Shown here in pieces: positions 33,495-45,963 of a DNA stretch of 64,000 nucleotides. This stretch comes from Tyto alba (lineage: Eukaryota > Chordata > Aves > Strigiformes > Tytonidae). The notes beneath the pieces are model-generated. The model was not told where the DNA came from. It saw only the letters and a list, made by a program, of their open reading frames with translations, and did not search any database. The DNA lies in the NCBI RefSeq assembly GCF_018691265.1, contig NW_024881330.1, forward strand, positions 20,790,886 to 20,854,885, written 5' to 3'. Made by a program: the position numbers and the translations under genes. How positions within the stretch are numbered: position 1 is the stretch's first letter; each line of letters starts with the position of its first letter.

Positions 33495-34698
33495 CTGAAA
33501 TTAGTAAAAGAGAAGGCTGAACATTTCCTCCTGCAGGTGTAAGTGTCTTGACCTTCCTCTACCCTGTGAACCAAGACTGTCAAAGAGGCCACATTGCCAC
33601 TGCCATAGCCAACTCCCTTCATCAAAGCTATTAAGCTTGTCAAGGAACTACATCAAGGGTTTGGTTTTGCTTTCTTTTACCCCTAGACACTCCGTGGAGG
33701 AGGAACACCTTAATTAACTGCTTTTCTCTGCCTCTCATCCCATCTTCTGTCCCTCCTACCAAACAGGCCACATGGAATAGGCTGGAATCACAACTGGAGC
33801 CAGTTGCCTTCCCTCACCACAAGCCATCTACATTCTACTTCAGTGACTCATCCAGGGTAATCACATAAATAAGAATTCACCAGTTTTTCTGCAAGTCACA
33901 TTTTATTTTTCATGCTCTTCATTTTCACCAGCAGTTGTTCAGCATGCTAGCTAGCTCTTAGAGCCAACTTGACACATGAGATGTGAGAAGACGGTGAACC
34001 ACAAAACTCATCATGGGTAACAGGCTTGTGAAACTGCAGTTTGAAAGAAACCTTGCAAAAGAGATCACTGCCTTATAGACCCCCTGAATCACACTTTGCA
34101 GTTTTAGAGAACAACAGGGGTTTAATCTGCTGGAAACTGAGGAATGTTTCCAGCATTCTCAGCAACTGAGGAATGATATGTCTGTTCATAGGTAGGTTAG
34201 AAGCACTGAAGGTCAATTCTGAAAGGAGGCACACATCCCTAATTTCCCAGAAGAAAACCAGTTTGAGAAATAAACACTTCTTGCATTGACATTAACTATA
34301 AATAGCACAGGGAGGCAAAGCAATACCAGGGCCATTATTGAGCATCTCTGAAGTTCAGAAAGCAGGTGGCTAAAAGTGACATTTGGAAACAGATAGGCAT
34401 TTTATTCCGATTTAGCTGTCATTTACAGGAAGAGGGAATATGAAAGGATGAACTAATTTGGTTATTTACCCCATAAAATGATGCATCATTGACAACACCT
34501 AAACTTGTTATATTTAACATCATGTAAGAGTGATCTATCCTTGTGACAACTGTCTTTTAAAACAAAGCTTTAATAAAAAAAGGAAAAAAGGAGCACATTT
34601 ATGTTTCTATTTGATTCCCAGATCCTGTAATAAAATTAATGTTCCAAAGGCCATAACAGTAAAATTTGGTGATTATTTTAATTGCTTTGGCCTCTTAC

Positions 34699-34772
34699 CT
34701 GCTTCTTAAAAGAAAGGTTTCAGTTGGGAACAGGCTGACCCCTAGTCTAAATTTTCCTTCTAGAAATGGTAT
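34699..34772 (-). CDS. Weak candidate 74-nt exon, unknown product
   Basis: On the minus strand the donor is good (AAGCAG then gtaaga). The acceptor is mediocre (atatatgtcccttag). The frame is open from phase 0 and reads IPFLEGKFRLGVSLFPTETF followed by LLRS, leaving AG, which completes an arginine codon with the first base of the 33494 candidate. It is listed because of the phase fit and good donor. Chance remains the likelier explanation. Confidence 0.15.
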
Positions 34773-35236
34773 CTAAGGGACATATATTGTATTTCAGCAG
34801 AGTTTTAAAAGGTGGGATGTAAATTTAGGAACTGATATCACCAATGACCTTAGGTTTCACCATTTTCCTTTACTAAAACAGCACTGATCGTTAAGTTCAC
34901 CTTCAAAACAAACCAAAACACATCATGCAGCCCATGGTGTTAACATCTATGCTATTATAAACAACTATTAATGTGGTTTTGTTCTTCCCTAATGGTTTCT
35001 TTCTTCCTGTCCTTTCAAGGACAATACATGGACAGCCTTATAACTAATACAGGTCCTGTCCATTGCTCTTCTTCACTTCCACCTCAAAATCCATCAGATC
35101 AAATTTCTCCATCTTGCAATTTATGAAACAGAAGTGTATCATTAGAGGGACTCATTTCCTAAAGTAAGTGGGTTGCTAACATCCTTCTTTGTGTAACACA
35201 AAGGACATTACCAAAGAAGTACCCAAATAAGAAATA

Positions 35237-35265
35237 GCTATCTATCTAAATAAATAAATAAATAA
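35237..35265. repeat. (ATCT)n/(AAAT)n microsatellite
   Basis: A few ctat units run into five taaa units (ctatctatct then aaataaataaataaataa). Confidence 0.85.
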
Positions 35266-38186
35266 CATTAAATCACTCATGCTACATTTTCAGCTTGGTG
35301 TTTTCTAAGAAGCTATATATAGAGCACCACCTGCAAACCCGACACTAAATTGCTTGGTATCCTCTTGAGAAAAAATGTCTCATTGTAATTTCTCTTGTTC
35401 CCTCATAATATAAAAGGTACAGGAGAGTACAGACATTAAAGCACGTGGTCATAACTGAAAGAATACATTGAGACAGAAATCACTGTTTAGAAATGTGGAG
35501 CAGAAGAACTTCCAGCCTCTGTAAAATTTATTGATGAAGGCAGACACATCAGCAAATTGATACGGCAGTCACCTCTCTCCAGTCATTTAGGCAGTGCTTA
35601 AACTCAGCTTCCTACTAGGGAACTTTTTGCATCACTGGTCAGAATCTTCCCAGCTGAAAAGCTACAGGTTCACTTCTCCATGCTTGCCACTAATCCTTCA
35701 CGTTTCCCTACTGCCCTACACCCACCAAGTGAGTGGAACACCTTTCTATGAGACATGCAGCAAGATCATTGTGCTCAATTCCAGATGTTACAGCTGCAGG
35801 AGCTTGTGTGCCAGGACATTAGATAGCATTTTAAAAGTTAAGATGCATAAATAAGCAAATAAGAGATAAAGGGATGTGCTGTGCTTGTCACGACATGGAC
35901 ACTCCAATTCATTTTGTCTTAGCAACAGTTTTAGCATCAACCTGTCAGGAAAATTAGTGCATATACTGCATCCACACTGCTTTGGAAAGCAAAGCTTTAT
36001 CAAGTATACCAGCTTGGTAGGTATTTTCCAACTTCAATTGACAAAAAGTGGTTACACAGTGAAGTACAATATTTCTTCTCTCATTACTGACATTGACACG
36101 TTTCCTGTGCATTCAGGAGGAACATTTAGAATCAGACCACTGAAAAAGCACAAGTTGTCTCCATTTTCTGTTCTCTGCAGCACAAATGTTTCTCTTCAGC
36201 AGATTTCTCTGCTTTGAAAGGCAATGCAATCAAATTCTGAGCAGGAAAATGGAATTATTAGTTCAAGCCATGAATTGCACTGTAACAGTGAAGCAACCAT
36301 ATTCCTATTTAGAGGAACATCCTGATGTTCAAAAGCACTGAACAGCCAGAAACATCTGTTGAAATTAGAGTTAGTGCTCAGAACCAAAGCTAAGTAATAC
36401 TTAATTTTAAATGTTTGCATTGAATGAGGAGACTAATTTCAGCATTCAAGATGTTTAATCCAGTATTAACCTCCAAACTCTGGGATTTGAGTTTGGTTTG
36501 CTCATAAACAGAGTGAATGACTTCGCTCCCACCTTTACCCCGCAGTTGCTCCCACCTCCATCTCTGTGGTGCAGCGTGCTGGGCAGGCTTCTGGGCTAAT
36601 GTAGCAGGGGTCCAGAAAATCAGAAGTAAACCAGGCAGAGCACAGGAGGGTTCCTGTGCAAAACCTCCCTGCACTGCACACATATGGCATCTGTCTATGA
36701 CATTCATCTTCCACGATCATAATTACCATCAAATATAAAGGGAGAAAACTAAGGACAAAACAGAAGCCACCAGCCATGCAAGGTGAAGGCAGCCAACCAG
36801 GACACTGAGCAGTTCTGGACAGTGACACCTGCAGCAAATACAAAACCAACTGTCTCTCTCTGACTGAAGCCTAATGGCTGATATGACAAATTAATTTTCA
36901 TTAACATAAATCTATGACATTAAATAAGGGCCCCTAGTGATGGGATGTGTGTTCTATCTAATTAACATAAATCGAGCGGTGAGTCCAGGCCTCAGAGATG
37001 AAGGCTGGCATGTGGTACACAGGCATAGGGTTCCTGAGCTTCCTTTGGAAGACCAGGTCCCTCCTCACTCCCCACCAATCCACATTTGTAGCAAAGCTGA
37101 GTTGTGACAAGTCTATTTATTAGTAAATCAAGGCTACTGAGAAGTTGCCATCACCTCTGCACAACTATCTGCACAAAGCTTGTATTTCCTGCCACTGTTT
37201 TTTAACCTTTTCTCTTCCTGTGTTCACAGACTCATACTTGATCTACAGTTTCCCAAAACAGCACTTTTAGAGTGTCCTCTAAAGCTTCATGTCATAGAAA
37301 CCACCCACAGCTGAAAGGTATCTTGGTATAGCCAAGCCTCAAGCCTGGCCACTCCATGGATACAGAAAGAATACCCTACAGTGTGACTCAAGCTGATCCC
37401 TTCTTCCTCAGGGCCATATTCCATTCCCAGTGCTCACTGCTTCACCTCAGCTCACTTCTTTGTTAACTAGAAGTGGTATCTGCGTACACCAGGGAAACTG
37501 TTACCTGTACCCCCACCTCCAGCTCCCCAGAACACCCACCTCAAACAGGACAAGTAAGAATCAGCCAAAAGTGGAACATACATGGCAGCATGGAGGAGGA
37601 TTCAGATACTATTAAATAAATCTCTGGAGCTTCCACTACTGCTCCTGAGGAGAGGCAGGAGTGATATACCACTAACACAGCATCCTCAGAAGCCTCTGGG
37701 AAGAGAGTAAATACTATGCGGCTCCTCCTGACAGTAGATCTGACCTTTCATTCCTTTGAGTGGACAGGGATACCACAGAAGCATACAAATCCTTCTGCCA
37801 ACAATGGTCAACATATATCTGCTATGTATAAATAGTTGCTCTCCTCGCATGTTCAGTACCTATGCATCCTCTTGTGCCTTGCAGGACAAGTATTGTAGAT
37901 TAGCAAAGCCTGACTGGCACAGGTTTAAGGCCTAAATATATCTCAAGTCAGGTACCTCAGCTGATAAATTTTCCAAACCCTTACAGCAAAGGAAAAATCT
38001 AAAAAAAAAAAGCATCACTATTTTTAATGCCAACTTTTTATTTCTTTTTCTAGAGAGGATTGTAAAAGAATTAGTCCCAAATTACAACAGCTATTTCCCA
38101 TCTTAAATAAGCTGTTTAAGAAAGCATGACTTGCAGCAATAAAGAAAGGAGCTTGGAAAATCCAGAAAATAAGGTCCTGATGTGGC

Positions 38187-38216
38187 AAAAAAAAAAAAAA
38201 AAAAGCAAAAAAAAAA
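38187..38216. repeat. Interrupted poly-A tract
   Basis: Eighteen A, then gc, then ten A. It lies within a chance open frame and gives that frame its run of lysines. Confidence 0.9.
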
Positions 38217-38528
38217 GCAGAAGTATGCTTGCAAACTCATCAGGGGTTCCTTTGTTGCCAGTAAGGGATGATGACACGCAGACCACTTTCACTCAGTTCA
38301 GGATACAATCTATTTTGATCCAACATACATTAAGGCCAAATTCTTGTACGAGTTTAAAAAGAAGCAGAACCATTTACCTGATCCAGCACTACACTCATGA
38401 GGCTGGAACTGAGGCTTGCATTTCTGTAGGCACACAAAAGAACAGCAACTGCGAGGAGAGACTGTGGCACATTTCCCATGCTGCCACGTCGTGCTCTGAC
38501 CAAGGCTGGACTCTGCAGGCACACAGAG

Positions 38529-38570
38529 ATGTCCATTGCAACCTCACAAAAATGTCCATTGCAGCCTCAC
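38529..38570. repeat. 23-bp tandem duplication
   Basis: atgtccattgcaacctcac and atgtccattgcagcctcac occur 23 bp apart with a single difference. Confidence 0.85.
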
Positions 38571-40089
38571 TACTCTGCTCTGCCAGGAATACAAGACTTA
38601 TATGTAACTGGAGGCAAATTCATAGACTTCTGAGCCCTATCACAACTGGTTTAACAACCCTTTATCTATTCACCATATTGCCTATTGAGGAGAATTGAGA
38701 ATCAGGCCCATTGCCAGGGTTCCTGGTACCTGGTAGAGCTATGCCAGAGAAATAAAGCTTGGCCATAGGTAGCAACGTTAATGTTTAACTTTGTAAAACT
38801 ATGATAAACATTTTGTCAGCCTCTCGTTGAACCTTGCTTAAAGAACTGTCTATAACTCCATATATCTACTGCTCATAAATCTCCCATAGTGGAGAAGCAA
38901 AGTAGGGCAAGCAATAAAATACCTGTCTTTATAAACTGAGGGATAAAATGAAATATTAGCTAAGGAAAGCTCTGAACAACTGGGGGTTATTTATTTATTT
39001 ACCATCTTGTAATATGTGGAGGGTGACAGGGCCATTCATTCTACATCACCACCAAGTATGTTGTGTCCCTCACTAGATAGTCATGCTATTTGGAAGAACT
39101 CTAAAGATTTCACAATTCTAAATTTAAATCTAACATTTGCACAGTAAGAACACATCTGTCTGCAACGGGGAAACTTTGGATATCCTTTAGGGTAAATGGT
39201 CCACTCTGCTCTCCTGCATGCTCTCCCAGGTCAACTGACAGAATATACACATTTGGTGAAGAATATTATCTGACATGCACTGTAAATTCTCAAAACAGTT
39301 AATACTACACCTTTACATCATGGGAACGTAAGACGTCCATAGTCCACTGCAAGCATGAGCAGAAGCTATATGCACTTGAAAGTAAGGCTATGTGAAATTA
39401 ATCCTTTCGATCTCTCATTTTCTGTGAGTTATTCCACTATTCTTTTTCCTTGTTTCTTCATTCTAAATTTGCTCTTGATATTTTGAACAAGCTTTAAGTG
39501 ATCACAAATATTGACCTGGTCCTCAATTAAATAATTTGGCTCCTGTGCATTATCACTTTCTTTAGTCTCTGTCTTCCTTGTTCCTACAAAACCTACACCT
39601 TACTTCTTTATAACTTGTCATTGTTCTTCCCATTCTTACATCTCATTTATTTTCATATAATCATAGAATACCAGGTTGAAAGGGACCTCAAGGATCATCT
39701 AGCCCAACCTTTCCTGGCAAAAGCAGAGTCTAGACAAGGTGGCCCAGCACCCTGCCTAGCCGAATCTTAAAAGTGTCCAATGTTGGGGAATCTGTCAGTT
39801 CCCTGGGGAGATTATTCCAGTGGCTGATTGTTCTCGTGAAAAATTTTCCTCGTGTCCCATCAGAATCTCCCAGGAGTAACTTTTACCCATTACCCCTCAC
39901 ATTTTCCATGTGACACCTTGTAAAAATGGAGTCTCCAACATCTTTGTAGCCACCCTTTAAATCCTGGAACATGGTGATAAGGTCTCCCCATGGCCTTCTT
40001 TTCTCAAGGATGAAGTTTTTGGCATCTCTGGCCAATTTCAATTTCAGTTGAGCTTTTTCTTTTCTAACTGCATCTCTACACACCCTGGC

Positions 40090-41180
40090 AATGCCCTTGT
40101 AGTTCTCAATGGATATTCATCCACTTTTCCATCTCTGGTATGCTTCTCTTGGTTTTGAGCAGACTCAGAAGTTTGAGTTAAGCCATGGGAGTCTCTTGCT
40201 CCACCTACTTCCCTTACCTTTAAAGAGGATTAACTGTTTTTGTGATTCCAGGAGAGTGTTCTTAAAAAACTCCTAGCACTCACTACCTCCTTTATCCTCC
40301 ATGGAAGCTTCCCATGGAATCCTTCTCAACTGAGCTCTGAGTGAGCTGAAGTTTGTTCTTCTAAAATTGAAAACCTTTGTCTTAGTCCTAACCTTCAGCA
40401 TGCTCAGCAGGATCCTGAAATCCACAATATTGTGATTACTGCAGCCAAGACTATCACTAACTGAGATATTACAAAGCAGGTGTTCTTGGTTTGTGAGTAG
40501 CAAGTCCAACAGTGCCTTGTTCCTGGTTGGCACATCTAACATTTATATGAGGAAGCAGTCCTCTACACATTCCAGGAACTTGATGGATGGCATGTGAGCT
40601 GCTGTATTGTTCTTCCAACAAATGTCTGGGTAGTTGAAATCACTCCTAAGAACCAGCTTCTCTTGACCCAAAGCTTGCTTACGTCACCCAAATATTGCTT
40701 CGATGGCCTAATCATCTTGGCTTGGAGGTGGGTAGCAGATGCCTACTGTAAGATCCCCCTTGGAGATGACCCCTTTGATCTTGACCCAGAGGCACTTGAT
40801 AGGGCTTCCACAATCACCATAGTTGATTTTGATATATTCAAGGCTCTCCTTAACATAGAGTGCAACTCCTCCACCTCTTCCTCCTTGCTTGTCTTTACAA
40901 AACAGACGATAGCTATCCACCGTGATCCCCCAGTCATGTGAGTTGGGCCACCATGTTTCAGTTATTTCTCTATCATACCTTTCTGACTGGGCATGGAGCT
41001 CCAATTCTTCTAGTTTGTTCCAGAGGCCACATGCATTGGTGTGCATATACTTGAGGAGGTTGGTCTTCTGGCTCTCATCTTGGGAGGCAGCTAAGGAACA
41101 CTTGTAGCTGCTCTGGTTGGCCTGACTTATTCTCCAGTCGTGTGGAATGACGTGAGTGTCAGCACTTTGGACCCCACCCT
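40090..41180 (-). pseudogene. CR1 ORF2 endonuclease (APE-type) remnant
   Basis: This is the N-terminal half of CR1 ORF2, an AP-endonuclease-like nicking domain that opens the target site for reverse transcription. In order the minus strand shows YMHTNACGLWNKLEELELHA, ITETWWPNSHDWGITVDSY with the metal-binding glutamate, GGRGGGVALYVKESLEYI, and ICYPPPSQDD. After a decayed stretch come LLDLLLTNQEHLL and GCSNHNIVDF. The last corresponds to the catalytic S-D-H box, but the aspartate is asparagine here. Frame breaks occur near 40.55-40.70 kb. With the box mutated and the polymerase missing, the product cannot be functional. Confidence 0.88.
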
Positions 41181-41190
41181 CCAAGTTCTT

Positions 41191-42095
41191 CAGTTTAAAG
41201 CCCACCTCACCAAGTTGTCCAGCCTGCTGCCGAAGACTCCCTTGCCTCTTCTAGACAGGTGGATCCCATCCCTCCTTAGCAGCCTATATTCATCAAAGAA
41301 CATCCTGTTGTCATAAAAGCCAAAGCCCTCATGACGGCGCAAGCCACAAAGCCAGAAGTTGATTTGCATTACACATCTATTTCTGGATGCACCCTTTCCT
41401 CTAACCGGTAAAATGGAAGAAAAGGTAACTTGGGCACTAATACTTTTCCCTTGTACTCCCAGGGCCTTGTAGTCTTCCTTGATTCTGCCCAGGTTCTAGC
41501 TTGCAGTGTCATTCATGACCACATGAAAAAATAGCAATGGATAGTAGTCTGTGCTCTCGACAAGTTGTGGCACCCTTTCAGCAATGTCTCAGACCTTAGC
41601 TCCTGGAAGGCAGCATAGCTCTCATGATCCTTTGTCAGGCTGGCAGATGGGTGCCTCAGTGCCCCTCAAAAGAGAGTCACCCACTACAAGAACTTGTTGC
41701 TTCCTTTTGTGGTATCCACTGTGTGCTGCTGGTACAGTTTCTCCTTGCAGATCCTGCTCGTGGGTGTCTACAGCTGTTAAAGCTTCATGTCTGGTTTTGA
41801 CTGCAATGCTGGAGGATGGGGACTGAAGCAGTCCTGCTTTTGTGGGTCACCAGGGTCCAAGATGCCTCATTCTCTGTGGTGTCTGCCACAGGAAGGTGGT
41901 TCTGAAATCACTTGTTTATCTCCCTCTTGGCCCCTCTAATGCTGTGCAGCCTTTTAACTGTTTCCTGCAACTTGGCCACCTGATATTAACCTGTGCACAT
42001 CTTTTGCAGGTACTTACCTTTTCTCCAGGAGAAGGGTCTGAGCACTCGTTGCAACCTACTGTCTGCACTGAAGTCTCCTTCCTTACCAGTTCTGT
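41191..42095 (-). pseudogene. CR1 ORF1 remnant with SGNH-esterase-like region
   Basis: CR1 ORF1 carries an SGNH/GDSL hydrolase-like domain. On the minus strand the nucleophile block VVGDSLLRGTEAPI lies at about 41650-41684. An HVVMNDTA block follows near 41.51 kb, and RRDGIHLSRRGK, with the catalytic Asp and His, near 41.26 kb; ORF1 ends in TGA at 41191. Upstream are a cysteine pair (VGCNECSDPSPGEK) and a basic linker (KRKQQ). At least five in-frame stops interrupt it, mostly where the family has arginine or glutamine, as expected from C-to-T decay. The three catalytic boxes remain readable even so. Confidence 0.85.
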
Positions 42096-42506
42096 CTAGG
42101 TGGAAGCATCAAACATAGCAGGAGCTTTCTCTGTAAAAACACTGGTTTTAACTCTGAGGCAAGTGCCCACCATTGTGGCAGAGACCTCCCGAGCTGGTAG
42201 GGTGCCTACACCATTCCTGTGCAAACTGCCCGGCAAACTGCTGTGCAAGGCCCTGGCTGAGGTGCCACAGCCTGGTCACAGCACTCCTGGCCACTTGCGC
42301 TCCCTGGGCAGCTTTTTATAGCCGTGGGGGTGGCCACGGTTGCTCTGGCCATGCCCAGGCCCCGTCAGTGTCTCCCGTGGGAACTGCCGGTGCCTGGTGG
42401 GTCTCTCTGCTGCCCTGGCATTTCCCTGCCCCTCAGGGATCTCTGGCACAGGGAAAAGCCCCTGTGCACTGAGATCTGCCGCTCTGCTGCAGGTCAGGCC
42501 AGCTCC

Positions 42507-45349
42507 AAAGCATTTTATGACATTATTTCTCTTTCCATTTTCATTTATCAGAAGACTGCGAAACAAAGTTTTCAAGAATTTTAGTTTTACAATGTACTAA
42601 TGCTACCTTAGGAATGCTTTAGAAAAAACTTTGAACTGATTAAATTTTTTGTGAACCTCTGTTCTCTCTGCAGGAACATTTTTAAGTCCTATCATCATAA
42701 TGTTGCATAATCAGCAGTCAGAACATCACGTGGACACAGATTAATTCTGCCTGCAGCAGTGGGCTGCATGAAGGGTTCAGACTGATGTTACATCACTCAT
42801 CACATCTTTTCTATCTGACGATCTAGAGTAACCTTGCAGGAATTCATTTCCCACAGAAATCATTAATCAATAATATTAATGTCAGAACAGGAACATTTAT
42901 TGAAGAAAAATTTGGGAAAGGCTCAGAACAAAGAAAAGGCAACAATTTATAATATATCCAGACAAATATGGGTTTTTTTTCTCACTCTGTTGAATTACTA
43001 TAGCAAACCCTTCCTCTCCATGGCATGTATTGACAGCTCGCCTCCCAATTTACTCCATTCCAAACGAACCAGTAACACAAATCATAACTGGACCTGTCAG
43101 CCTGTTAGTGTGGCACCCAAGCAGAAGCTTAAAATGCCAACTATATTCAAGAGGTTTTTCACAGAAACAACTCTGTTGGAAAAGATTTAAGGGAACCAAA
43201 CAGAAGAGCAATGAAGATTTTTGTCTACAGTCTAATCGGCTTAATTACACTCCTGTAGGGCTGCTTTATCCTGCTGACCTGCAGGTGATCAAACATGTAA
43301 GAATATGCCACTGCCCATCATGGTCATCAATGCATCAGAGCATACCTGTCCTCCTGTCACTACTGAATGGGACAAGACCCATAATGTAGGTTGGGAAAGG
43401 GATGGTATAATACATGCTCCTTTACCTGCTGCTCAAACAGTAGCAGCTAGGGCTGTCTCTGCTAACAGCATGCAGCCTCTGTGAACCCCTGAGAATTTCT
43501 CCGGAAACCCAAAAGAAATGTATCTTATAAGCTCAAGTTACTTAAGAGAGAAATCTCTGTATTACACAAAAAGGTCTGGATTCATCCTGCCTAACTGAAA
43601 CTGTAAATGTCATCCTACATACCTCACACTTATGGAGAAAAGAGACATCACCAGGCTCCCATTCAGGTCTTAGAAGAGCTGAATCACTTCCTGGAGATGA
43701 TTCTTTCTCTCTCTGGGGACTATAAAAGGAGTCCAGGGCAACTCATCACAGAGTTATGCAAGATGGACTTCAGTGTGGCTGTTTACAGAAATTATGAGTG
43801 ACCATATTTAACTCTATCAAGTCTTAAGAACTCCCTTCTTGAGAAATACTTAATAATGAAAAACAGAGCCAGGTAGTCTTAAATATAGCTTCTTCATTGC
43901 TAATGAATAAAAAAGTTAAGTTTTAAAAGAATTGCTTAATATTTTTTCTCTTCCTTTTGTAGTTTAAACAAAACTATAGAGCAATACATTACTGTGGCAA
44001 ACACAGCAATACAGAACAAAAAGCAGAACACATCTGAATGTAGGAAAAAGCAAAAGCCATTACAGAAAATAATTAAACAGTTATAATGGATTCACACATG
44101 GCCTTAAAAATGAATACTGGTTTAATTAACATACAATGTTCTCAGAAAAAAGGCGAAGTGATAGTTCCATCACATTGTCCAAGCTACAGCTGGTTGGAAT
44201 ATTTTTTGATAGAACTGGAAGATATCTGTTCATATTCTTCCTAAAGTCTCCATAATCCCTGACAGATTTTCCAAATGCTACCTGGAATCCAGTACTTAGA
44301 AGGTACAATGTGAAATTCCTCGTCAGAAAAAGCTTGCCTCCTCTTCATAAACAACTGAGCTAAAAAGTATATTTACAGGCATTCAGGAATAAACTCTTTA
44401 CTGAATGTATGACCTGATTCAAAGTCAGTCTATCTGTTTCTCTCTGTATCAGTGGATCAGGACTCTGTGGTATATCTTCAGGACGTGGGACAAGTATATA
44501 GCCATACTAATACAATGACAATCCTAATGGTACTGAACACTACTTTTACAGTTTTTCATTTTGTATAGGACAATTGCACATGGTAGATTAAAAATTCAAG
44601 AAATCATGTTCCTCCCTTTCTAACAAATATAATATTGTCTTCTCTCTACTCGCTCCCCCCCCCCGAGATAATTTCTCTGGATTTTGCCTTTTTAAAGACA
44701 GGGCAAAACAAATGCACTCTTTTCAAAATTTCTTCTACAAGCCCAAAAGCTGGTGGTTCTCACATATAAGAGAGTCAATGAAAAAGATTGTATTTATCTG
44801 AGAGTTTGTCGCTGGAGTAGAAACAAACAAGAGTTATACAGCTAACAGAAACTAGGCATTAAGAGTCAAGTGACAGCCTGAAATTATTGGAAAAGCCTGA
44901 ACTTCTTATTTTTAGAAGTTAGTAACAAATGCTTCCCATTTCCTTTAACAAGTACCATGGTGTGAGATTTGCTTTTGCTATATATATTATTTTAATTATT
45001 TTTAATGAAAACCACAACAAATACTGCAGGAAACTGATTAGTCTGGGAGAAAACATCCTGTTTAGCAAAAGCCACAGTAATTTTTACTTCAGTGGAAACT
45101 GTCCTATAGCTCCTTTCCCTCTCTTGAGAGACTCTGAGAACTCTGAATATTGGTAAGGCTATAAATACCGAATAGATACATATATTTAGACTTTCCTGCA
45201 CTTAATATGAAGTAAGCAAGTGGACTGGTTTAAAATGCAATCTGGCCTTCCATCTGCAAACAAAGCAAGACTCTATTCCATCCATTTATAATAAAGGGGA
45301 TACATGATGAGGCATATTCTCAGAACTCAACAAACTTTTCATCTTCTGG
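42507..45349. other. AT-rich non-coding sequence
   Basis: No gene or transposon was recognised. A run of ten C at 44655-44664 is the only simple feature of note. Confidence 0.5.
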
Positions 45350-45963
45350 CTTTTTTTTAGAGATACGGGATAGAACGAACATACAAGAACCTTAATTTAA
45401 CCTCTCTCTCTTCCCAGCCTCAACTTCATTCCAGACCCCTCTCCTTCCCCCTTCCTGGTCTCCTCTCCCCCTGCTACCACCGTGGGTTACGCTCAGCCCC
45501 TTGGGTGAGGTGATGGGCGGTGCAGGAGAGGTCAGAGCACAGCAGTTTGTCTTAGCCGCTCTCTGCTTCCCACACTTCCCTTCTGCTGCTCCTCCCTATT
45601 TGTTTCTTCCACTTCGGCATGGGTCCTCCACGGGCCGCAGTCCCTTTGGGGGTGCACCTGCTCCCACACGGGATCATCTGTGGGCCACAGTTCCTTTGCT
45701 GTGGAGCACCTCCTTCCGCTCTGGCCTTGTTCTTCCCTTTGGTTCCTCTCTCTTCCTTCTCTCCATATTTTTGCCCTTTCTTTAATGTTTTTGCAGAGGT
45801 GCCACCAGGTTAGCTGATGGGCTCAGCCGTGCCCTGCGCTGGGTCCATTGTGGAGCTGGCTGGGACCTGCTGTGTTGAGCACAGAGTAGCCCCTGGCCTC
45901 TTCTTATAGAGACCAGCCCCAAAGCACCCCTCTACCAAAACCTTGGCATGGACACCCAATACA
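45350..45963 (-). mobile_element. Partial endogenous retrovirus LTR, minus strand
   Basis: On the plus strand the right end reads tctaccaaaaccttggcatg then gacacccaataca. This is the reverse complement of a TGTATTGGGT LTR start followed by the conserved 'accaaggttttggtag' block known from bird LTRs. The middle contains agaggtgccaccagg and a cagccgtgccctgcgctggg block, shared with the LTR at 62.4 kb (agaggcaccaccgcc, ccgctgtgccctg). Repeated 'gggtcctccacgggcc' and 'gggatcatctgtgggcc' units mark the internal GC-rich repeats. The 3' end of the LTR (left side) is eroded or truncated. It has no coding content and is sense to OXR1. It belongs to the same broad LTR group as the 17- and 25-kb copies. 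Confidence 0.78.

Larger units (their letters stand above)
33495..39653. other. Mostly non-coding sequence with simple repeats
   Basis: Apart from one weak candidate exon at 34.7 kb, no gene or transposon was recognised. A plus-strand open frame of 190 codons (38126-38698) runs through a poly-A tract and a tandem duplication and has no recognisable domain. It is treated as chance. A GC-richer patch lies at 36.53-36.67 kb. Confidence 0.45.
39654..42506 (-). mobile_element. Near full-span CR1 LINE lacking its reverse transcriptase, minus strand
   Basis: Read on the minus strand from right to left, the element has a GC-rich 5' region (about 42.1-42.5 kb), a decayed ORF1, the endonuclease half of ORF2, then a sudden jump to the C-terminal end of ORF2 and the 3' end at 39654 (aatcatag unit). 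The jump, near 40015, fuses the linker after the endonuclease (KAQLKLKLARDAKN) to the far C-terminal text (LEKRRPWGDLI), so the whole polymerase domain is gone. A frame spanning the joint is still open. Internal stops look like CGA-to-TGA and CAG-to-TAG decay, so the copy is old and inactive. Limits are good at the left and approximate at the right. Confidence 0.92.

Noticed and set aside
35571..35609. 39-nt phase-0 block (EAEFKHCLNDWRE) that could precede the 34772 candidate
   Set aside because: The acceptor has almost no pyrimidine tract, and the length is too short for the open frame to mean anything.
38126..38698. Longest open frame in the window (190 codons, plus strand)
   Set aside because: Its start region is a poly-A tract read as lysines, it crosses a 23-bp duplication, and no domain, promoter or splice support is visible.
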